A DNA stretch of 64,000 nt from Lineus longissimus (Eukaryota > Nemertea > Pilidiophora > Heteronemertea > Lineidae), in NCBI RefSeq assembly GCF_910592395.1, contig NC_088317.1:806001-870000 (forward strand), in the 5' to 3' direction. The notes under the pieces are model-generated. The model was not told the origin of the DNA. It did not search any database and saw only the letters and a program-made list of their open reading frames with translations. Positions within the stretch are counted from its first letter, which is position 1; each line of letters begins with the position of its first letter. Below are positions 27,325-38,671 of the stretch, piece after piece. The translations under genes were made by a program, and so were the position numbers.

Positions 27325-27662
27325 CGCCATCTTCAGGTAGACTACTTCATTAGTGTGTGTATATCATTTCCGGTTTTGATTTTCGGCTTGGGCCGATAGG
27401 TGGTGTCGGTTTCCTGTCGGTTGAGCTTGAACTATTCATTCTGAAGTATTTTAGAACACGGAGTTCCCTGCTGTTGTACCGTTTCAACACAAACTCGTGG
27501 TATTGTGGGTTGTTAGGTTTTTTCTTCCTTGGTCGCTTTGGACAACCATGCGTTATAAAAGCTTCACACGTTTCAACTTCTAGATAATGGGGGATGAAAA
27601 TGTTTCATTTATATCCGATAAACAAATCCAAGTCTTTCACCATGTTTGAACATGGATAGGAT

Positions 27663-27668
27663 AATAAA
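27663..27668 (+). terminator. Candidate poly(A) signal of neuroligin
   Basis: AATAAA 339 bases after the stop codon. It is the first canonical hexamer I noticed downstream; use is inferred from position only. Confidence 0.45.
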
Positions 27669-28290
27669 TCAGCTGTACAATGATAGATGCTGTTGTTCCC
27701 TTGCCTGTACTACTAATCTACTTCCTCCAAATCAATTAGTTATGTCATAGGCATTTAAATTTAACGGGTATAGACAAATAGAGCCTTGTAACCGCTATTT
27801 CAAAATTTGGTGGATCATGCGCACAACTGGTATTGGGACAAAAATGGGGCGTCACCAGACACATGTGTTAATATTAAAGTAAAGGTCTTGTCAACGCCAG
27901 CATTAGCCAGTTAATGCTATGTTCGAGCACTACTTTTTTTCATACATTTATCATATTGGTCAGAAAACTATTCAAGATTGTCCCGAACCGCCATAATGAT
28001 ATGCGCTGAAACCTGTATCTTTAATGTGGATGTTCAAATGCACCTTTTTACATACACCTCCTTGAGTCATATATATTTCAAGAATTTCCATGCTACCAGT
28101 GAGTGTCGGAGGGAGCAAAAATCTAAATATTAGACAATCCGGACCTAAATTACTTCGGACAATGTTACGAATCATCATATATCGCGGCCGGGAATGTCGA
28201 ATTTAGTCGACTCCATTTATTGTAATCCGTTCATGTGAAGAAAAGTGTCATTGAAGGCAATGTATGTCACTGACAATTAAGTCCGTCGCT

Positions 28291-28783
28291 TAGGGCCGAA
28301 TTCGTAAAGGCCGTTTAAGGGTTAGACGCGTGTAACTTCTCTCTAATCAGTTTCAGGGCCTATTCATATTCTGTGAAGATTTACATGAAGGACCTGAATC
28401 TGTCTATTCAGATGTTAAACGCTGTTTTAAGCTAAGCGCCCTTTATGAATTTGTCCCTTAGGGCCGAATTCGTAAAGGGCGTTTAAGGGTTAGACGCGTG
28501 TAACTTCTCTCTAATCAGTTTCAGGGCCTATTCATATTCTGTGAAGATTTACATGAAGGACCTGAATCTGTCTATTCAGATGTTAAACGCTGTTTTAAGC
28601 TAAGCGCCCTTTATGAATTTGTCCCTTAGGGCCGAATTCGTAAAGGGCGTTTAAGGGTTAGACGCGTGTAACTTCTCTCTAATCAGTTTCAGGGCCTATT
28701 CATATTCTGTGAAGATTTACATGAAGGACCTGAATCTGTCTAAGCGCTGTTTTAAGCTAAACGCCCTTTATGAATTTGTCCCT
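28291..28783. mobile_element. Tandem array of a 168-bp MITE, three copies
   Basis: Three head-to-tail copies start with GGGCCGAATTCGTAAAGG at 28293, 28461 and 28629, exactly 168 bp apart. The start of each unit (TTAGGGCCGAATTCGTAAAG) is the imperfect reverse complement of its end (TAAGCGCCCTTTATGAATTT + GTCCCTTA), so each unit looks like a short element with ~28-bp terminal inverted repeats, sharing one terminus with its neighbour. Copies 1 and 2 are nearly identical; copy 3 lacks about 13 bp (around TTCAGATGTTAAA). Confidence 0.85.
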
Positions 28784-31765
28784 GGATGTAAACTAATCAC
28801 TCTTTTGTTGGAGTCCGCACTATCATTGGCTAATCAATTGCTGATAGCGTTTGAAAAGTCAGCGGTACCAAGATGCATTGCGGACCAGCGAGCTGACGTA
28901 AATGTGAGATTTACTCTCTGACCATCGGCGAACTAAATCTGCAAAATCCATTCCACCATCACTGCAATATTCTATTCGTGATTTCAAGATTGAAAGTCCG
29001 CTCACTCTCTGATGTACAACAAGGTCGTATATCAGTAGCAGTAATGTTTATGATGACTATTATGCGACTGCGACTGCTGTCCCGATATCAACTCTGCTGG
29101 TTGTCTAAAGCGATCTAACCCTGGTTAAAATGGTCTATCATTAATTTCGGGTAACGGATTGGTGACGTCATAGCTTGGTTTAGTCGCGCCTCCTATCAAT
29201 CAGTCTAATATCGAATGTAAACAGGTTTTTAGATGGTGTATCCGGAAGATTTTGTACCGAAATGTAATGGAGCTAGTCGATAATCTAATTCAATTTTTAT
29301 GAATTCGTGCCGTAAAAAATAATATCGACGGCGCATTATGAGTCGTTTTTGTCAAGCCACGTCTTATAGTCATAAATTAAAGTGTCACTTAGCATTGTTA
29401 TGTATGTAACCACATATCTTTTGTTCGGTACATTTGTACGGGTGATACAAATAATTTACGATTTTTACATAGGATTAATCGAGTTTTCTTTGAATGAATT
29501 TCACCAATGTTAAGCACCAGTGTCACGGAGGATATGTGCCAAACTGGAACACAGGTCTCCATATCGATAAGTTTTAAAAATATAGGCCCCCTATACATCA
29601 AAAAGGGCGTGATCGTGTACCGATGACATCATCCGAAGCATGAGCTTGAACTTAACCGACAGTCACTTGACTTGGAGCAGCTTACTCCAGCAACAATTGT
29701 TAGTTACCGCCTAAACTCCCCTGCAGTATCCTCGCTAATTCCACCTAAAGCTGACACTAGGGAAGAGCGTTGTTACAATATTGCATTGCATTGTATTGGT
29801 GCTGCCTCTTGTTTTGGTCTTAGCATTTGTGAATCTAAGAAATGAGGTTTTCTGAGACTCGCTGGTGTCCTCTTATTTTGATGCATCATACTCGTAATAA
29901 TGGAGTCTTTTCTTCCATCCATGGTCTCAAGTTGGTAACAATATTTGGCTTTCTGGGTCCAAGGTCATAACTGTTAGAATTCGGTGGTGATATTACAACA
30001 AGTAAGGCTGGACAAAGATGTCGGATGGACTGCCATCAGTCACTGGGTTGCATTACCGGGAATGTACAGCTTCTACGTATCTATACACATATGTATTGCT
30101 ATCAATCTACTTTACAAACCGAACTAGAGACGCCACAAGTATTTCGTCACAGACGTCATTGCTTTCTTGTCTTCAGTTTACAAAACAGTCATGCTTGAAC
30201 AACATCAGGAGGTTTTGATTTATACTGTCAAGTGTCAATGGTGATTCACGTAATAGTAAACAGCTTGGATGTTGTTCCGCTTTGTTCCTCTTCATTGGAC
30301 CACAATGGAATCAGACCATATGAGCATGGTAACAAGGGCTCGAGGTTGATCCCTCAACCCTGTCATGGCAGAATGATCCGATCACATTGAGATCCGCCAG
30401 AGCAGAACAAAGCCATATACAATGCTTAGCCTTTCACGTACTTCAACAAAGATATCGCTGTTCATAAACTGGGGGCACTTGAAACTGTGGTGAAGTGTTA
30501 AGGTTTACGCGTCGTCGTTTCTGTGCTCCATTGTTTTGCTTTTGAACGTCACACCAGACATTCGTGATGCTGTACATATGCTTAAGACTTGATCGTAACT
30601 CCAGAATCGTAGGGCGATGTGACAAAGCGCTTTGATATCTTTGTTTCATGATTAGGTAAAAATCAGGGCCATACATCTGGTGTGTTCATTTTGATATAAA
30701 TGAAGGGAATATAGTGTATCATGTAGAGGTGTATTATGTATCATGTGGAAAGAATAAAACAAGATTGAAGATAGAAAGGGGTCGGGAGAAATCAAAGACA
30801 TGTTGCAATGTTCATCATCGTGTTAATTCGCTTGGGAATGCACGTTCTTTCAGATGGGGTCAAGACCCACCGGTTCTTCCTAGCTGTGACGAAAGTGTTC
30901 ATTTGTCATTCATGCTTTCACCATTCTGATACATTTCTTTCTTATGGTGAACCAACCAGATACGATGACCTTGGCCTAGTATGTTCATTATAAGTCTGAA
31001 AGCGTGTATATAAGTAATAATCCACGCGCAAACATGTACTGTGTATTTATGTAACAATGCATGTAACGAGTGACAGTGTAATGAGTAACGGTGACAAAAA
31101 TCCGGCACTCTTTCATAATTTGATATTTCGTTGATCATGTTAATGATTGGTTTTAAAAATGCTTGATCAGGCCTATAACCGGATTTGTTGATATTTTTCT
31201 AATATATAGCTAAAGAGGTAGCGAAATCCAGATGAGTTTCAGGTCGTAATCATTACTTCTTATATGGGTAGCTATCGTACGAGTACGTGTTGTGCAACAT
31301 TTGCAAGCAAAACGAGATCATTGTGCTTACGGCCTGTTGTCTAAGTTTGCAGTTTGGGTTTGTAATTCGACTCAATGTCTCTGTTTTAGACAGGGTTTAC
31401 GGGAACATGTATATTAAAGGCATTTAGTGTGCGTGTTTTGGTAAAATGACAAATGTCTCTCTGCCAACAATTCATAGACTAAAGGAGCTAGTTGTCTTCC
31501 AGACTGGTGTCGCCACTTAAGTTACTCGTCAGTGCAGTTCCTGGCAGTTACTATACGCGTCAATTAAAACACTTTCGATTCTCGTTACTAAATGAAATCT
31601 TACCAAGTTTACCTAGCTAAGTCACCGAAGATATCGTTTAGCGACGTTCGTTGGGTAACTTAATAATGGGTGAAAACCTATGTCCGAGGAGATATTTTAG
31701 TTAGCGACAACAAGTTGTCCTCAAAGAATACAAGACGACGCCAAAATCAGGTTAATAACGACTGC

Positions 31766-31943
31766 CAACCCGGTGTGACAGCGGATATAGTCCCCCTGGA
31801 GTCATAGTCCGGTAGCATTGTATTTGATCCATTAAGCAGCATGATCTATTGTACCGCTAACCCTAACCAAAACATTTAGCAATGCGGGCTATTGTTACAC
31901 GGACTATCAGCCCTAGGACTACTATCCCTTGCACACCGGGTTG
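31766..31943. mobile_element. 178-bp MITE with ~45-bp terminal inverted repeats
   Basis: The left end CAACCCGGTGTGACAGCGGA + TATAGTCC...AGTCATAGTCCGG pairs with the right end ACGGACTATCAG...GGACTACTATCC...CACACCGGGTTG when reverse-complemented, with scattered mismatches. The centre has no coding potential and includes CTAACCCTAACC. No clear target-site duplication was found. Confidence 0.75.
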
Positions 31944-32149
31944 CATATTTTGGGAGCTTAAAAACCTTTTTGTCTAAGGTTGTACGATATGCTTCTTGTG
32001 TCAGTGTAGGGTTTAATTTGTGTTATCATTTTTGGTGAGTTTTTCTTCTTTATAACGGGTCACTCTTCTTCATCCAACTGCCAATCGTTGCTATCGTCAG
32101 TCTTAATCGATTGATGTCACGGTTGACACTCGTTGGTTTGTCAAATTGG

Positions 32150-32400
32150 GCTAGATTGCATCCAGATGTCATGGTCCTAAGCTACTTTTACTCATATTGC
32201 ATCCAGACTACATGGTCATTAGCTAGTTGATGTTAGGCTAGATTGCATCCAAGCCACAGGGTCCTTAGCGCACTCCTCTCCTCAGGCTAGCTCTAACATT
32301 GATGCGGAACTATCTAATGAACAAATGTTGGTCCTTTGGGTTGGATAGCCTGATGAACGGATGTTTGTCCTTTGACGAAGTGAAGATTAAAAACTATATG
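32150..32400. repeat. Short degenerate direct repeats
   Basis: Three spaced copies of a motif like TTGCATCCAG...CATGGTC.TTAGCT occur at about 32155, 32195 and 32240. Two copies of AACRAATGTTGGTCCTTTG-like sequence follow at about 32320 and 32355. All copies are imperfect. Confidence 0.5.
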
Positions 32401-33376
32401 TAGGAAATAACTGTTGTACAAGTAAGAGTCGTCAATCAGCTGCGTTTGAGGTTATGAGCTCCATCGGCACAATGTTTGTACAGCACAGAAGACGTAGTAT
32501 AGTTCAATTTTAACAAATGAAAAATAGCCGACTTTTTATTCATTTTAGTGATTTATTGTCTGAGGCCGTTTCACTCTACTTTGTAGATATTTTGTGATAA
32601 TAATGAGTTTAGCAGGTTTTTAGCACTTTTTTCCAAAGTGCCTCGTACTGCATGGATATTGTCAAACGTTTTTACCTATGGATATACCAGTTAGTAAGTG
32701 CTAACATACCGTAAGGCTACAAACACCCTGTTAACTATTAAGTCTTTGACTGCTTCTAGTTCTTTGTTCTACAATCAATCGCTGGTTCTAACTATTCGAT
32801 TTTGAATGAAATTTCCAGATTTCCCCCACATCGCATAATAGATCGAAATGAGCGATTATTGCGTGCATTCATCACATACTGACTGATTTTACATGAGGTG
32901 CTGTACGAAATAATAGAATGTTTTTGCTAACAGAATATTTGGCTTGCTTCAGGAATGAAATGACTTAACACAGCGGGCTAAATCGGGCAATTAGTGGCTA
33001 AACAAAAATTCGGATAGTTATCCTGGCAGTCTCCAGTTGGATTTTAATTGCCAACTCATAGGGACTGACGATGCTACTGGTATCACGAACGACAATATCG
33101 CTGTTAACTAATCATCCAAAATCAGCACAAAGGCATGCTGGGGTGACCTAAGCGGCACATTAGCGAATACCTCTGTCATCTTGGATATACCTATACGTCG
33201 TGTTGTTTTCGTTAATCAGTACATTTATATGGTAAAAGTAGAATTAAGGGTATGATCTTTGCTATAGAGTAACCTGGTCACTCTAGAATGCTCCTCAGTC
33301 TTCGTGGTTGAAACCTAACAATGCATTGGGACATCCGATCAAAACAGCACAACAAATAACATGCCACCATATTTCT

Positions 33377-33429
33377 AGTAGGAGGCTTTTTCCCTTAAAC
33401 CCTCAAGAAGTAGGAAAAAACCTCCTACT
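33377..33429. repeat. Short hairpin, 17-bp stem
   Basis: AGTAGGAGGCTTTTTCC pairs with GGAAAAAACCTCCTACT across a loop of about 19 bases with a single mismatch. It could be a solo palindrome of a small element or an expressed hairpin; the sequence alone does not decide. Confidence 0.6.
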
Positions 33430-36400
33430 CGTGCAGAGACATGCCACGACACTGTATACACCTTTCCAGAAATGGGGCGCTGAGTGTCCGAAATAGTGAT
33501 GTCATAAGGGGAAACTAGGCCTTATGGTGGAGGGACAAAGGAGATAGTCATGGTTGACCAACACACTTGAATGCCTTTAATGACGGACAAGGGGGAAAAA
33601 GTTAGTTCCAATGCAAGCCACCAATTTCGGGAAGCATGTATACAAGTGCATGATGTGCCCCCTTCGTGATATGGCCGTTGAAACTTGAAGATTAACTGTG
33701 CATTATAACTAAAGTATTCTTGTGGCACACTGAGTCGCTAGAACTTGTGGAATGTAACGTATCCAGCTGGGTAATCGAAAGTACTACAAAACCCATATAA
33801 AACCCATATTATGTGATATTCATTTTATGAGTGTAAATTATTCCTAAATTTGTGTTTATATTAGTTGTTTACTGTGCATTATAAGAACATCACCATTATT
33901 TTTAAATCTGAACATGTTATCATACTGCGTTCATGTGGGGCACAACATGAGCTTTGACGACGAACTTTATTGCGACGTACCGAGAAATCGTGTAAATAAA
34001 CATGCACCAGTTTCCTGATACAAGAGAATTATCTGGTAGTAACATTTTCCAGCAGTCATCAAGTACTAAGATTTTGTGCTAACTAGGCCTCAGGGCCTTT
34101 AGTTTATTCAAAAATCAACTTGTGTGTGTTGTCTCCGTTTTGAATCGGTAGGCAAGATCACGTATGCATTTGAGCACTGTTCTGTGATCGCGAAGTGGGT
34201 ATACATCACACAATCTATGTGTGAGTCAAAAAGCAACTTCTTCAACAAGAGCATTATTGTACCTGAGTGCAGGATCGAATATTCAATGTTATTTCTTATT
34301 TGTTTACTTCTCAAAATTGGTATTTGGCCTTAAGATTGTGGTGCAGCACGTTTGCATGGCTTGGGCAAAAATATTTCTTCCTTTGAAGATAGCGACGGGT
34401 CATTGTTTTGCATCGTGGACTCTTCAATCCATTGATAAAACTGTAAATATCATTTTGGGCTGAAAAGGTTTCAAATAAGAGACTTTTGTATTATGTGTGT
34501 TTATACATATTGTATATATCTTTGTATTTTGAGTATGGTGCCCTATCGTCTAGATGGTGAAGTATTCCTAAATACATTTAATAAATGGTCCATCCCGGCA
34601 TACGCGTTTTCAGAGAGCGTTTGTCACTGAATGTCATTGTTATTTGATGCTGCGTTGCCCAAAAAAGGCATTGGGCGACAAGCTCTCTCTGACTCGTGCA
34701 TGTTGGTGTGTTGTACCATCCTTTGAGTGCAACATGATAAAGCCTCTGCGTCAATGAAATGGCATTGTTCTGCAGGTGACTTTCACGAAAGGTTTTGTTG
34801 CGAGGTCCTTTGGCTTTCTTTCTTGATCTATATCTTTGGTTATCAGCTTTATTTGAAGAGCTTAGTGCAACATTCACCTGAGTCATTCGCATTCACACAT
34901 GAAAAATGGCAACCAGTTGTTCATTCGTTTGTATCTCGGGTCTCTTACCAACCGTAGTATAATTCGGTTAATTTCTAAGTTTATTCCCCCTTCGGTGTTG
35001 AAACAGGCCCATATGTGTGATTGTCTAAGCCGGCATTGACTTTTGAAACAGTATTTTTAAGTTTTATACCAGCGGCAAAGAATTATATCCAGTCCTGTCT
35101 GCTAATATATTGGTGTAAGAAAATAAGTGTCGCCATCACTATGGCATGTGCGTCGACAGGCGGGCGGGATGCGGTTTGACTCCTAAAGAACAATAGTGTT
35201 CAAATCTGAATTAGCCAAGTAGTCCGCAAATACGCTTCTGTAAACAGTTTTTAAATTGACGGAAGAACCATGCTATTGCACTATCGTGTATATTTCAAAT
35301 TTTGAGCTTTAATTCATTAAAGGTATCTTAAACGTTTTCACATCTACGGAAGACACGCACATGGACGCTTTATTTTATCTAGGTACCGTAGAACGTTTCT
35401 GTAACTCACACGTTACAAATATTCTGTTTTGGCTGGTCATGTTGTCCAGGGCTAATTAGGTTAACACGTGACACTAATCAGTTACTGTCAACTCTTCCCT
35501 TACTTCTAAAGTGGAAGCATCTTCCAAAAAAATACTACTTGAACGATAAATCTGTGAGGTCGCATTAATGAAAATGTGGGGAAACTGTTCTTGGTTGTAC
35601 GTGACCTTGGTCTTGATCTGACCATGTAAATAGTATTGCTAATGCGTTTCTAGCTTTCTGTAACCATTGTGTTTGCACTGATACCAACTAAGCACAATGA
35701 GCACTATAATAGTGTTACGTAAGGTCCTCTTAGTCTTTAATTTCTTCTCATCATCTGATAAGCAATTCGCAAATTGCACCCACTGAAACACTTGAGTTAG
35801 GTTTGATGTTCTGTTTGATAGCGTGCGCTGCGCGTTAAATGCGCCAATTGAAAACCTTTTGAGAACGTGCTGTACCATAATTGATGTTACGTTAGATAGC
35901 TTGTGCCTCTAATAGTACTGCACCTTAATATGGCACCATATGATAGAGTAGAACATGCTTTCCAGGGGATAGGGTCATGTAAAACTTCTAGACTAACGCA
36001 AAACAACGCAAATTAATGTTTAGCTGCATAGGCTTTGCCAGAGCGGAGTCAGGCCGGGAAAATAACAACCCCCTTCGGGGAAAATGACTGACCCATGAGG
36101 TAATATTTGTTTAAAATGATTGACAATGATTGTTATTTGTCCTTGTTTCTTTTAAGTTAATTAGGTCCCTTGTGGGAAGGAGTATTCAAATCTTAACACA
36201 GACGAATATTTTGATTTACAGCTGTGGCACAGGAGAAAGAGATGTGTGTATTAACTGCTTTTGGCTGATACGTTCAGCACTTGCATGTCGGAACCCCCAA
36301 ATTGTGTATTTTAGGTGCGTATCGGCGAATGAGAAAGAAAAGGGAGCGTGTAAGGAAAAATACACTTAACCAGTCTGTATTATGTAGCTCAGTCTGAACT

Positions 36401-37909
36401 TCAGTAATCTGACATACACTGGTGACATATAAAGTATATTTGATAATCGCAATTTCACAATCGCACTTGCCGTGGTAAAGCTGCCATTGTTTGTGTTAGT
36501 TATCTTACTATAAATCCTAAACCATGCATCGTTCTTCAACATTTTATCGTACAGCGTTCTGTTTTTACCTTTAGCTACTCGCATCTGAATTTGAATGTAT
36601 CGGTTTCAAATTGATGCGATGTATATTTATGTTTTTTATATCAAATATTGAATCACCTGGTTCAGTCTTGTCATTCAGCCCCAGTAATTTAATCTCATTT
36701 ATGTTTTATTTATATCAACTCGTCAAATGCATTTTCATCGAGCCAGGCTTACACAGTTAGTCTTTGTTGGTCGTGGAGAACAGCGAAATTATCCTACGAG
36801 ATATTTCTCAAAATGGAACCAATTGCCCCTTTCTTCCTGTTAAAGAGCCTCCGCCTGTCTTGTTCAACTTTCCTGTTGCGAGAGCAGAGAATTATCAACC
36901 GCGTCATGACTGCAGTGCATTGAGAGCAACTCGGTTGTCTTCGTGTATAATTGACATTCGTCCTAAATTGAGTGCTAAGTGTGTTTTTTTCTCGTTAATA
37001 CGCACCCCTAAGAGGATGTCACGCAAAATGAAATAGCCTGAAGGGGTCTATCACTTTTCCGAAAATCATTCTGCGTTGGCCGACAACCCTTCCAAGGTCT
37101 TTCAAAAGCTCAACTACCTGTATTTCTAAGAGCCTTTACTTGCTTCACGGAGTAATGGAGCTGGTGCTTTTGGTAGCTTTACGAAGATTATCTAGTCTAA
37201 GAGAGAAGGATAATCAGTGTGAAATGTACACATGCCAGAACAGACATTTTCTGTCGCTATCTTCGTGTCATGTGAATGATTCCATTTCCCACTTACTGAA
37301 AAACCGTCAAATTTTTTTTTTTATTTTTGCTGATTTTGCGAATAATCTAAATTAGTGGGAAAAAATCGCGAATTTATGCTATCATTTTAAAAACCAGAAG
37401 AAATTTCATAGTCTGCAAAAATAAAAATCGTCATTTCTTTTATTATTTTTGCAGAAATTTTTTCCCGAATCGCTAAAATAATAGGACGCGAATTTTTTGT
37501 TGTTTACAGAATTATTCTGAGAATTACGTGAAATATGTTTAGAATCCGCCAGTTACAGTCGATTTTCGTCATTCGATTTGTAAATAAATTCATTTTTCTC
37601 GTTTATTTTTGATCTCATGCGGTTCGTTAAATGACCGCTGAACGGAACATAGTCACTGATGTTCATGAATGTAACATATTATATCATCCGATCAATAAAT
37701 ATGACATTTTTGTAAAGTTGGGTTATGTTTGTATCATTAGGGAATTGCTACCGTGGCTTCTTGGTCAACCCTCCCCCCCCCCCCCATTCTCGAAAATCCA
37801 GAGTCAGTCGTATCCAGCGAGAACCGGTTGAGGCCGAGACTATACCAGTGATTATTTCACTAGGTTTTGAATGAATCGAATAGAATCATAAGAAGGCATC
37901 ACTATGACA

Positions 37910-38033
37910 TTAGTGAGGTTTCGCAACCACCCGTTTAGGCCCTACGACGACGTTTATCTATTGTGTAAGTTTACCTGAACAATAGATAAACGTCGTCGAA
38001 GGGCCTAACAGGGTGGTTGCGAAACCTCACTAA
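37910..38033. mobile_element. Foldback element, two 55-bp arms
   Basis: The left arm 37910-37964 (TTAGTGAGGTTTCGCAACCA...TTTATCTATTGT) and the right arm 37979-38033 are reverse complements with only three mismatches in 55 bp. A 14-bp loop, GTAAGTTTACCTGA, separates them. There is no coding capacity. The near-perfect arms indicate recent origin or a constraint on folding. Confidence 0.93.
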
Positions 38034-38587
38034 CATTGGAATCTTATACTCTTACATTAGGAAGGAATTGGCGATAATCTCGTTGTAGCAGACAGACCTC
38101 GTTGAAACGTTGGGGCCACCATGACATGGGTGAACTTGGGACATTGCTGGATTCAAGCGGAGGGGTACGAAATACCAGAAGATATTCAAAATATGCCATA
38201 AAAATGGATCCATTTATAATATTTGAGAAAACAACATGAGATTAAGTGGTATATGTTATTGTTTATCAACACGACTAAGGCAACAACCGCATAATACAGT
38301 AGTAACGAACAACACATAGACAGTGTTCAGTTGTTTTCTGTTGATAGATGGGTTTATTGTGCTTTTCCAGAGTTCAGTAAAGTTCGTCATAACATAGTTT
38401 GTATCGAAACTAAACAGACAAAATGCTGATACTAGCTCATCGGCAGTACATTCGATAGAATCAGATGACAATTTCAGTTTTGTTTGAAGAAATCTGAGAA
38501 CGTGCCAAATCAGTGCAGGTTATTTTTGCGGTTCGACCAATCAGGCTGAATGTGTTGTATAAGGTAAAATGAAAGGGATGTCTCCGC

Positions 38588-38595
38588 TATAAAAG
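38588..38595 (+). promoter_or_regulatory. TATA box of the astacin-like gene
   Basis: TATAAAAG, 84 bases before the ATG at 38672, in the sequence CCGCTATAAAAGACGAAG. TCAGT at 38633-38637 could be an initiator, though it lies somewhat further from the TATA box than the usual 25-32 bases. The 5' UTR would be short, about 40-55 bases. Confidence 0.7.
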
Positions 38596-38671
38596 ACGAA
38601 GCACTGTACCAACAAGTATCTTTGTACGCTCATCAGTGAACAATCACATTAGATAAGATTTAGAAGAAAGT

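Larger units (their letters stand above)
27325..38587. other. Intergenic region rich in inverted-repeat elements
   Basis: About 11 kb between the neuroligin stop and the TATA box of the astacin-like gene. No exon was recognised on either strand. It holds the elements listed at 28291-28783, 31766-31943, 32150-32400, 33377-33429 and 37910-38033 and a C13 homopolymer at 37773-37785. Neuroligin 3' UTR sequence probably occupies the first few hundred bases. Confidence 0.7.
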
